From CAZWVM01 sp964637705 (GTDB taxonomy: Bacteria; UBA8481), in assembly GCA_964637705.1 (NCBI GenBank), contig CAZWVM010000050.1, forward strand, positions 1-20,564: 20,564 nt of DNA, written 5' to 3'. The notes under the pieces are model-generated. The model made no database searches and was not told the origin of the DNA. It was given only the letters and a program-made list of their open reading frames with translations. The translations under genes and the position numbers were made by a program. Shown here piece by piece: positions 8,782 through 16,100 of this stretch (position 1 is the stretch's first letter; every line of letters starts with the position of its first letter).

Positions 8782-9050
8782 AGAGCCATGCTCGACCGTC
8801 CCTCGACCATTCCCCCCCGGAGCGCCGCGACTCTCGTCACGTTCGCGACGGACGCGGCGCGCGCCGTCGAGATGCTTCGCTCTTCACCGCGGACGTTCGT
8901 CCACGTGCGCTCGTCGAGCGAATGCTCGAGCGCGTAGAAGTCCGATTTCAAATCTTCGAAACGGATGACGACGGTGCGGGCGGACGTGCATGCGGAGGAG
9001 AAGAGACAAGCGAAGATGATCGCGCTCAGAGCGAGTCGCGCCTGCGTCAT
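8778..9050 (-). CDS. Small exported protein or lipoprotein of unknown function, first gene of the amylase operon
   Basis: The 90-residue frame has a strong ribosome binding site (GGAGG, 7 bases before the ATG) and is the first frame after the consensus promoter. The N-terminus MTQARLALSAIIFACLFSSAC looks like a signal sequence. Cys21 after FSSA could be a lipoprotein cysteine, but the lipobox is imperfect (Ser at -3). The mature part is short, charged and Arg-rich with no family I recognise. Its stop overlaps the lacI start (TTGA), so its translation probably delivers ribosomes to lacI. It could instead be a coupling leader peptide. Support comes from the ribosome binding site, position and overlap, not homology. 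Confidence 0.6.
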   Translation of the reverse strand: MTQARLALSAIIFACLFSSACTSARTVVIRFEDLKSDFYALEHSLDERTWTNVRGEERSISTARAASVANVTRVAALRGGMVEGRSSMAL

Positions 9051-9057
9051 TCCCCGT

Positions 9058-9062
9058 CCTCC
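9058..9062 (-). promoter_or_regulatory. Ribosome binding site of the operon's first gene
   Basis: GGAGG on the minus strand, 7 bases before the ATG at 9050. It is by far the best Shine-Dalgarno in this operon. The two downstream genes start in stop/start overlaps with weak sites of their own. Confidence 0.75.
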
Positions 9063-9110
9063 GTCTGTTTTTATTCGCGCCGCTGCGTCGAGGCTTCGAT
9101 GGGCAAAAAT

Positions 9111-9124
9111 GTAAAGCGATTTAC
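9111..9124. promoter_or_regulatory. Candidate LacI-family operator, downstream site
   Basis: GTAAAGCGATTTAC is an inverted repeat with 5-base arms GTAAA/TTTAC and an exact central CpG, the usual signature of LacI/GalR-family operators. It lies about +6 to +20 relative to the inferred transcription start, where a bound repressor would block early elongation. The obvious ligand is the LacI protein encoded two genes downstream. Confidence 0.65.
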
Positions 9125-9136
9125 TAAACTGGTTTA
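9125..9136. promoter_or_regulatory. Candidate LacI-family operator overlapping the transcription start
   Basis: TAAACTGGTTTA is an inverted repeat with arms TAAAC/GTTTA and a 2-base centre. It abuts the -10 box and covers the inferred start site. It touches the neighbouring repeat, and the two centres are 13 bp apart, so either two dimers bind offset faces or only one site is the true operator. Confidence 0.55.
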
Positions 9137-9164
9137 ATTATACATTTCTGAACTTGCGTGTCAA
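9137..9164 (-). promoter_or_regulatory. Consensus sigma-70 promoter of the amylase operon
   Basis: On the minus strand, TTGACA (9164-9159), a 16-base spacer and TATAAT (9142-9137): both hexamers match the consensus perfectly. Upstream, two A6/T6 tracts start 10 bp apart (9169 and 9179), resembling an UP element. Transcription would begin near 9130, leaving a leader of about 80 bases before the first ATG. The AT-rich island stands out sharply from the GC-rich surroundings. Confidence 0.85.
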
Positions 9165-9266
9165 CCTGAAAAAAGGTGAAAAAAGATATGCAGCCCTATG
9201 TATTTTTTGGTACTGAGTTCCCGGGCCGGCGACCGCCGTTCTGCCCCTCGGATTCCGCCCCTCGGT

Positions 9267-10952
9267 TCAGGTCGGTCGAGTCAACTTCCGGTATCGAATT
9301 CGATGGGGGCGGTCAGCCTCGGCGCCCAGTTTCTTCCTGCGGTCGGCCTCGTATTCGGTGAAGGTGCCCTCAAACCAAGTGAATCCGCTCTCCCCTTCCA
9401 AATCAAGGAGATGAGTGCATACACGATCGAGAAACCACCTGTCATGGCTTACGATCACGGCACAACCGGCAAAGCTCTCGATGGCTTCCTCCAATGATCG
9501 TGCCGCATTCACGTCCAGATCGTTCGTGGGTTCGTCAAGAAGCAACACATTGGATCCCAACGTCAGGATTTTCGCGAGATGCACGCGATTGCGCTCGCCA
9601 CCCGAAAGAACCTTGACCGGCTTCTGCTGGTCCGTTCCCGAGAAGTTGAAGTGAGCCACGTAGGCGCGCGTGTTGACCTTCAACCCCCCGAACTCGATCG
9701 CGTCCTCGCCCCCGGAGATCACCTCCCAGACCGTCTTCGATTCGTCCAGCGTTCCCCTCATCTGGTCGACGAAACCGAACTTCACGGTCTGACCGACCTT
9801 CACCTCGCCGGAGTCCGCCTTCTCCATCCCCGTCATCAACTTCAGCATCGTCGTCTTTCCGGCGCCATTCGGGCCGATCACTCCGACGATCGCGCCGCGC
9901 GGGATGGTGAAGGAGAGTCCCTCGAAGAGAATGTTCTCGCCGTAGGACTTCGCGACGTCCTTGAACTCGACGACCGTGTCCCCGAGGCGCGGTCCGCTCG
10001 GGATCATGATCTCGAGATTCTTCAAGCGTTCCTTGTCCGGGCTCGAGGCCATCTCCTGGTAGGCGGAAAGACGGGCCTTGCCCTTCGCCTGCCGCGCCTT
10101 CGGGCTCATCCGGATCCACTCCAATTCGCGTTCCAGGGTCTCCTGGCGCTTCGAACGCGTCTTTTCCTCGACGCGCAGCCGCTCGCCCTTCTGCTCGAGC
10201 CAGGAGGAATAGTTCCCCTTGAACGGGATGCCTTCGCCGCGGTCGAGTTCCAGGATCCAGCCCGCGACGTTGTCGAGGAAGTAGCGGTCGTGAGTGATCG
10301 CGATGACCGTGCCCTCGTAATCCTGCAGGTGCTTCTCGAGCCAGTGAACGGTCTCGGCGTCGAGATGGTTCGTCGGTTCATCCAGGAGAAGAATGTCGGG
10401 CTTCTTGAGGAGCAATCGGCAGAGCGCGACGCGGCGACGCTCGCCGCCCGAGATCACCTTGACCGGTGTCTCCGGCGGCGGGCACCTCAGGGCGTCCATC
10501 GCCATCTCGAGACGGCTGTCCAGGTCCCAGAGCCCCTCGGCCTCGATCTTCTCCTGCAATACGCTCTGCCGCTCGATCAGCTTCTCCATCTCCTCGGCGC
10601 TGAGTTCCGTTCCGAGTTTCTCGCAGACCGAATCGTATTCCGTGACCAGGGCCTTGGTCTCCGAAACCGCCTCTTCGACGACCTCGCGCACCGTCTTTTC
10701 GTTGTCCAGAGCGGGTTCCTGTTCCAGGTAACCGATGCTGTAACCCTTGAGAACCGAGGTTTCTCCCTCGAAATCCTTCTCGATTCCCGCCATGATCCTC
10801 AAAAGCGTCGACTTGCCCGATCCGTTCGAGCCGAGGACCCCGATCTTGGCCCCATAGAAGTAGGAAAGGGAGATGTTATTGAGGACTCTCTTGCCCGGAG
10901 GGTAGACCTTGCCGACCCGATACATGGAATAGATGATCTTGTTCTCGCTCAT
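9267..10952 (-). CDS. ettA: ABC-F translation factor EttA (energy-dependent translational throttle A)
   Basis: The 561-residue product matches E. coli EttA (555 residues) from end to end: MYRVGKVYPP start, Walker A GSNGSGKST (41-49), signature SGGERRRVALC, Walker B LLLDEPTNHLD with E192, the GYF-free arm and linker region ending GKARLSAYQEM, second Walker A GPNGAGKTT, second signature SGGERNRVH and Walker B LLLDEPTNDLD with E474. The near-EttA ending RIRYRKL is retained. EttA binds the ribosomal E site and gates the first elongation steps according to the ATP/ADP ratio. There are no transmembrane segments, so it is cytosolic and not a transporter. The ATG at 10952 has a weak Shine-Dalgarno. 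It is transcribed towards the amylase promoter, with 102 bases between its stop and the -35 box and no clear terminator hairpin. Confidence 0.96.
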   Translation of the reverse strand: MSENKIIYSMYRVGKVYPPGKRVLNNISLSYFYGAKIGVLGSNGSGKSTLLRIMAGIEKDFEGETSVLKGYSIGYLEQEPALDNEKTVREVVEEAVSETKALVTEYDSVCEKLGTELSAEEMEKLIERQSVLQEKIEAEGLWDLDSRLEMAMDALRCPPPETPVKVISGGERRRVALCRLLLKKPDILLLDEPTNHLDAETVHWLEKHLQDYEGTVIAITHDRYFLDNVAGWILELDRGEGIPFKGNYSSWLEQKGERLRVEEKTRSKRQETLERELEWIRMSPKARQAKGKARLSAYQEMASSPDKERLKNLEIMIPSGPRLGDTVVEFKDVAKSYGENILFEGLSFTIPRGAIVGVIGPNGAGKTTMLKLMTGMEKADSGEVKVGQTVKFGFVDQMRGTLDESKTVWEVISGGEDAIEFGGLKVNTRAYVAHFNFSGTDQQKPVKVLSGGERNRVHLAKILTLGSNVLLLDEPTNDLDVNAARSLEEAIESFAGCAVIVSHDRWFLDRVCTHLLDLEGESGFTWFEGTFTEYEADRRKKLGAEADRPHRIRYRKLTRPT

Positions 10953-11071
10953 GGGGCGGCATCATTCCACAGGCCCGCCTCTCCGTCACGCGGTTTTCTC
11001 CTCGAAAACGGTAAGCAAGGAAGGCGAAACGGCCGACGAGAAATAGTGCGGTTCTCCCGCGCAACTCTGAG

Positions 11072-11077
11072 AAGGAG
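11072..11077 (+). promoter_or_regulatory. Ribosome binding site of the LysM protein gene
   Basis: AAGGAG, 6 bases before the ATG at 11084, fixes the start of the LysM gene. The rest of the 131-base divergent gap to ettA (10953-11083) shows no convincing promoter. Confidence 0.8.
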
Positions 11078-11083
11078 AGTCCC

Positions 11084-12634
11084 ATGAGGTTCTTGAGAAC
11101 GTTCGTTCCCTTTGTCGCCCTGGTCCTCGCGGCCGGGATCGCGGTCGCCGCGAATCCGGCCTATACCGTCAGGCCCGGCGACACCCTGATGAGCATCGCC
11201 CGCGAGAAGCTGGGCGCCTCGTCGCGGTGGCAGGAGATCTACGATCTGAATCGCGACAAGCTCGAGAGCCCGGACCGGCTGAAGGACGGGATGAGGCTCA
11301 GGCTGCCTCCCGCGGTTCCCCCCGCGCCCGCCGCCGCATCGACTCCGGCCGCTCGCACCGCGCCCATGGGCGCTCCGGCGGCCACAGTGCCCCAGCCGAC
11401 CGGCATCCACATCGTGCAGGCCGGCGAGACCCTGATGAGCATCGCGCGCTCGCGGCTCGGGGCCGAATCGCGCTGGAGCGAGATCTACGAGCTGAACAAG
11501 GACAGGATGGCGGACCCGAACCAGGTCCGGGCGGGGATGACCCTGCGCCTGCCGTATGAGAGGCCTGTGGCCGCCACGGATCAGGCGCCTGCCGCCGTCG
11601 AGGTCCGGCCGGCCGCGGCGCCTCCGGCTCCCGCATCATCATCTGTATCTATACCCTCGACTCCACCCGCATCGACCCCAGCGCCGGTTCCCTCCGCCGA
11701 ACCTGTCGCGGAGGCCGAGGAGTCATCCTCCCCGACACCCGCGCCCATCACGATCCTGACCCTTCCGGGCAACGTCGGCGCGAGTGAACCGCCCGCCGGT
11801 ACCCCTGCCGCGACGGAACCCGAAATCGAGCCCGTCATCACTCCCGTTACCGCCACGAGCGAAGCCGCGCCCATGTTCTCCGCCATCGCCGAACCGGTCA
11901 GTCCATCGCCGGAAGCGTCAAGCGCGCCGGCGGCCGCGGCGGAACGCCCGCTCCTGGGCTCGAGCATCGAACCCGTCTCCAACGACGCGAACCAGGCTCT
12001 CGCCCGCGCCCGCGCGGAACTCCTTGCCGCCCGGCGTCAAGCCGGGTTGACGGACGCCGCGGCGCCCGCCCCGGTGAGCGCTCCGGCCACGGCGCCCGCC
12101 CCGACGACAACCACGACCCCCTCCGCGGAGGCACCCTCACCACCCCGCGCCACGGCCTCGGTCGAGGTGATCCCGCCGCCGGCCCGCGAACCCGAGGTGA
12201 CCAGCGTGCCGACGCCCCCGCGCGCCCCGGTCACGGCGACACCTTCGACGCATCCCGCGACGGCGTCACCGGCACCGGCTTCACAGCCCGAAGCCCGCCC
12301 CATGCCCCGCGGACCCAAGGTGCTGGTCCAGCCCTTTGACATGCGCACCGGGCCGGGCCGCGACCGCGACATCGGCGTGGCCGTCTACAGGAACCTTACC
12401 CAGGGCTTCGGCGAGGAAGGACGCCTCGCCCGCACCGCCGGCGAAGCGGGCCACCACGTCATGGGCGAATACTGGTGTTCCGGAGAGAACGTCACGATCC
12501 GCGCCTGGGTCCAGCGCCGCTTCACGATCCTCAAGGATTTCCAGTGGACGGTCGCGAAGGCCGATCTCGCCGTCGGTTCTCCCTTCTACGACACCATGCG
12601 CGCCGAGATCTCGACGGCGCTCTCCACGCTCTAA
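11084..12634 (+). CDS. Secreted two-LysM protein with Pro/Ala-rich linker and C-terminal alpha/beta domain
   Basis: The 516-residue product has a signal peptide (residues 1-23, cleavage around AVAA). Two LysM domains follow (about 27-75 and 108-157), each with the GDTL/GETL-MSIAR-LG pattern, W-EIY-LN and a final G-LRLP. A long low-complexity Pro/Ala/Ser/Thr linker (about 160-408) leads to a conserved-looking C-terminal domain (410-516) that begins VLVQPFDMRTG and includes a GEYWCSG-NVTIRAWV strand pair. That ending resembles the TolB N-terminal/CsgG/LpoB-like periplasmic fold, but this is pattern resemblance only. LysM domains bind peptidoglycan, so an envelope role is inferred. Only 8 bases separate it from the next gene, suggesting co-transcription. 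Confidence 0.88.
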   Translation: MRFLRTFVPFVALVLAAGIAVAANPAYTVRPGDTLMSIAREKLGASSRWQEIYDLNRDKLESPDRLKDGMRLRLPPAVPPAPAAASTPAARTAPMGAPAATVPQPTGIHIVQAGETLMSIARSRLGAESRWSEIYELNKDRMADPNQVRAGMTLRLPYERPVAATDQAPAAVEVRPAAAPPAPASSSVSIPSTPPASTPAPVPSAEPVAEAEESSSPTPAPITILTLPGNVGASEPPAGTPAATEPEIEPVITPVTATSEAAPMFSAIAEPVSPSPEASSAPAAAAERPLLGSSIEPVSNDANQALARARAELLAARRQAGLTDAAAPAPVSAPATAPAPTTTTTPSAEAPSPPRATASVEVIPPPAREPEVTSVPTPPRAPVTATPSTHPATASPAPASQPEARPMPRGPKVLVQPFDMRTGPGRDRDIGVAVYRNLTQGFGEEGRLARTAGEAGHHVMGEYWCSGENVTIRAWVQRRFTILKDFQWTVAKADLAVGSPFYDTMRAEISTALSTL

Positions 12635-12642
12635 CCGCCTTC

Positions 12643-13059
12643 ATGGGCCGATTCGGCGTCTCGGACGCCAAGGAGAGCGAGCTCACCCTCTCCTTCGCGC
12701 GGCTCGGCATCCGGGAGGAGGATCTCGACGAGACCTTCGTGAGAAGTTCCGGCCCTGGCGGCCAGAACGTGAACAAGGTCTCCTCCTGCGTCGTCCTCGT
12801 CCACCGCCCGACGGGCGTCACGGTCCGCTGTCAGCGGGAACGTTCCCAGGTCATGAACCGCTTCTTCGCGCGTCGACTGCTCGCGGAGCGTCTCGAGACG
12901 ATGATCCGCGGTCGCGAGAGCGCGGAGCGGAAGCGGATCGAGAAGATCCGCCGCCAGAAGCGCAAGCGGTCGAAGCGCGCCAAGGAGAAGATGCTCCACG
13001 ACAAGAAGATGACCGCGCGGAAGAAGGCGACACGGGGACGAGTCGCCGACGGGGAGTAG
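12643..13059 (+). CDS. RF1-domain (GGQ) peptidyl-tRNA hydrolase-like ribosome rescue factor, MTRFR/C12orf65 type
   Basis: The 138-residue product has the class I release factor catalytic motif GPGGQNVNK (GGQ at 39-41), which hydrolyses the peptidyl-tRNA ester in the ribosome. The following VSSCVVLVHRPTGVTVRCQRER stretch (shown in pieces: VVLVHRPTG, VRCQRERSQ) is close to human MTRFR/C12orf65, and the Lys/Arg-rich C-terminal helix fits rescue factors that lack codon-recognition domains. ArfB/YaeJ is a more distant match. The chosen ATG gives the normal length for the group. The frame stays open upstream into the LysM gene, but that extension has no domain sense. No clear Shine-Dalgarno is seen, and it starts 8 bases after the LysM stop. 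Confidence 0.88.
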   Translation: MGRFGVSDAKESELTLSFARLGIREEDLDETFVRSSGPGGQNVNKVSSCVVLVHRPTGVTVRCQRERSQVMNRFFARRLLAERLETMIRGRESAERKRIEKIRRQKRKRSKRAKEKMLHDKKMTARKKATRGRVADGE

Positions 13060-13110
13060 ACCGGCCGCAGTGGGTGCCCGTTGTCGTTAGCGAGGTCGTT
13101 CCCTCTGGAA

Positions 13111-13140
13111 TTGATTTTCCTCTCGCATCCGGCGTAATCT
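13111..13140 (+). promoter_or_regulatory. Possible sigma-70-like promoter for a leaderless transcript
   Basis: TTGATT (13111-13116), 18 bases, then TAATCT (13135-13140). Transcription would start at about 13147, almost at the ATG at 13150, which also lacks a Shine-Dalgarno. This fits a leaderless mRNA, but both hexamers are imperfect. Confidence 0.35.
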
Positions 13141-13149
13141 CTACCCGGG

Positions 13150-16100
13150 ATGAGTCAGCCTACGAACGATCGTTCCTGGTTCCTGAATACTCCGGACGGA
13201 TCCCAGGGCCCCTACACCCTCGATGAACTCCGCGCCTGGCGCCGCGAAGGCACGCTCACCGACGATCACTACCTCTGGCGCGAGGGCTACGCGGAGTGGA
13301 GACGCTGCGCGGAGATCGCCGAATTGACGGATACACCGGTCTCTACGTCACCGCCGGCGCCTTCCCCCTCGCCGGCTCCGGCCCCGGCGCCGATCGCCGC
13401 CTCGGCATCGACCGCCTCCACCATCCGCGTCCCCGTCAAGCGCCCCCTGGCGGCCACGCCGCCGCCGGGTCGAAAGCGACTCGTCGCCCTGCTCCTCGTC
13501 CTCGTCCTGGCCGGCGGAGCCTACTATCTCTTCGGCGTGCGCGGCGCGGATGGCGAACACGGCCTCGAGCGGCGCGAACTCGATCGCGCCGCCGTCGAAA
13601 CCGCTCCGCCGCCGCCCGTCGCGGTCGGCCGCATCACCTTCCTCGGCGGCGCCTCCCAGGTCTCCGGCTCCTGCCACCTCGTCGAATTCGAGAATACCCG
13701 CCTCCTCATCGACGCCGGGGCCTTCTACGAGGATCCCGAAGGCGGGCGCGGGCTCGACGCGGCGCGCGAGGCGAAACTCTACGCGAACCTCCCCGTCCCG
13801 CCGACGTCGCTGGACTTCGTCGTCGTCACGCACGCCCACGTCGATCACATCGGCCGCCTCCCCCACCTCTTCGCGCTCGGCGCGCGCCCCCGCATCATCC
13901 TCACCCCTCCGACCCGCGACATCATGCTCCTGACCCTGAAGGAGACCTTGCGCTCGAGCGACATGCCGGGCGACCGTCTCGTCCGCGAAAAGGGAGCCCG
14001 CGTCTATCACTCCTTCCCCGACGATTGCCCTCTCGCGAAGGCGATCCCGGAGGCGAAGCGCGAGACTTTCGCGATGGGGAGGTCGCGCGCGCGCGACGAG
14101 CGGGTCGACCTCTGCGAGTGGTGCCTGAACGCGGAACTCGGCGAGATCGCGTCGCGGTGCGAGCCCGTCGAGTTCGGGCGCGCGACGGCGCTCACCGACA
14201 GCCTCTCGGTGGAACTGCACCCGGCCGGGCACATGCTCGGCGCGGCGTGGGCGCGGATCACATACCGGGTCACTCCCGAGACCTCCTTCGTGCTCTCCGC
14301 CTCTGGAGACCTGGGCGAAGAGTCCCACGCCTTCTTCCCCCGGACCGCCGTCTCGGGACGCTGCGACTACGCGCTCGTCGAGTCGACCTACGGCGGGAAG
14401 GACGACGGCGCGGGCGCGGGGGATCCCTGGGAGGAGTTCCGCCCCTTCCTCGAGAACGTGCGAAAGGCCGTCTCGGCCGGACAGCTCGTCCTCATCCCCT
14501 CCTTCGTCACCGACCGCGCCCACAAGGTCCTTTCCGTTCTCGCCTGGGGCCGGAAACAGGGGCTCATCCCCCCGCGCACGCCGCTCTACCTGACCTCGCC
14601 GACGGCCGAGGCGCTTCTCGAGGTGTATGGCCGGCATGTCTACGACACGAGCCCCTACTATTCGTCGTCGTTTCTCGCGACCGCGGCACAGTTGGAGAAC
14701 GGCCGGCCCTTCGAACCGGCGGGGCTCATTCGAAAGACCGAGCGGCAGTATCCCTTCCCGTCGATCGTCGTCGCCCATTCCGCGATGATGGAATACGGCG
14801 AGTCCTTCCGCCTCGCCGATCTCCTCATAGAGGATCCCCGGCTCCACGTCGTCTTCGTCGGGTATCAGGCTCCCTACACGCCGGGCGGCCGGATCAAGGA
14901 CGAGACCGCTCAGACGGTCACGATCGCGGGGCGCGAGCGGCGCATCGCCGCGACGCGCGCGGACTTTCCGGTCTTTTCGGGTCATGCGGCCCGGCCGGCG
15001 CTCATCGGCTGGCTCAGGGACGCCGGCCCCACGGAGGGTGTCTTCGTGACTCACGGCGATCCGCGCAACAGCGAGCGCGTCGCGCGCGCCGCCATGGATG
15101 AACTGCGCCTGCCGCGCGAGATCGTCATTCCCCGCTACGGCCAGTCCTTCCCCCTGCTCACGCGCTCCCTTTCCGAAACGCGCGTCATCGCGGTTCCCGA
15201 AGAGCGTCCCTCCCCGCCGCGGCTCTCCAGCGCGACCACGGCCGCCGGCATCGCGATCGAGGTGTCGCGCATCGAGAACGGCGACGTGACGATCGGCGAC
15301 GGCCTGACCGTCGTCGGACTCGCCTCGCCGGGCGGAACGTGGCCCGCGGAAGTGAGCTTCCCGAGCGCCGCGGTCGGCAACCGGTTGCGCCAGGCGGCGA
15401 AGGATCGGCGAACCGCGCCGTCCAAGCCCCTCGAGATCACCGCCGTGGAGCTCTCCCCGGAGGCGCCGGGCGGTTCCGTCCTCGCCGAGGCGACGGTCGT
15501 CTTCGACGGCGCCATCCGCGTCGCGGGCGTGAAGCTCCTGAAGAGGCAGGACGGCACGACGAGCGCGGTCGGTCCGTCGGTGCGGGAAGGGACCGAGTGG
15601 AAGGGCCGCGTCACCTTCTCGCGCCAGCTGGCGGAACGCATCGCCGCGAAGATCCGCGAGGCGATGGAGCGTCGTCCCGCCGCCCCGGCCGCTCCACCCC
15701 CCGGCGCGCCCGCGGCAACGACCGCTCCCGCGGCGGCGGCCGCTCCCGCCGTCACGGCGCTCCAGAACGGAACCGTGACCCTGGGGGGCGTGCTGACGGT
15801 CCGCGGCGTGAAGGAGGAGGCGGGCCGCGTCACCTGGCCGGCGTTCCTTCAGATCCGGAATGAGTCCTGGCGCGCGAAGATCGAGGAGGACGTTCGGGCC
15901 CGCCGGTCCGCATCGGCCGCGAAGCCTCTCGAGATCACCCGCGTCTGGTCGCGTCCGGCGCCCCAGGGCAATCTCCTCGGCTTCGCCGACGTCGAGTTCG
16001 GGGGCGGGATCGTCGTCCGCAATTTCCGCGTGATGAAGAACGCCTCGGGCGAGGAGTGGCTCGCCGTGCCGTCGGAGAAGCGCGGCGCGGAATGGGTCGA

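Noticed and set aside
7735..8968. Plus-strand frames opposite the lacI gene
   Set aside because: No recognisable domains; the minus strand has a complete LacI protein with helix-turn-helix.
9195..9266. Possible terminator after ettA (GC-rich inverted repeat CGGCG/CGCCG near 9226-9237)
   Set aside because: The repeat has only a 2-base loop and is not followed directly by a T-run, so it does not fit an intrinsic terminator.
9176..9497. Short plus-strand frames between the amylase promoter and the ettA 3' end
   Set aside because: They overlap the operon promoter and the end of ettA in antisense, with no domain sense.
12475..12642. Upstream extension of the RF1-domain gene to 12475
   Set aside because: The extension lies within the LysM gene in another frame and reads as Arg/His-rich shadow sequence; the ATG at 12643 gives the family length.
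13348..15054. Long minus-strand frame opposite the beta-CASP gene
   Set aside because: It lacks domains, while the plus strand has complete metal-binding motifs in order.
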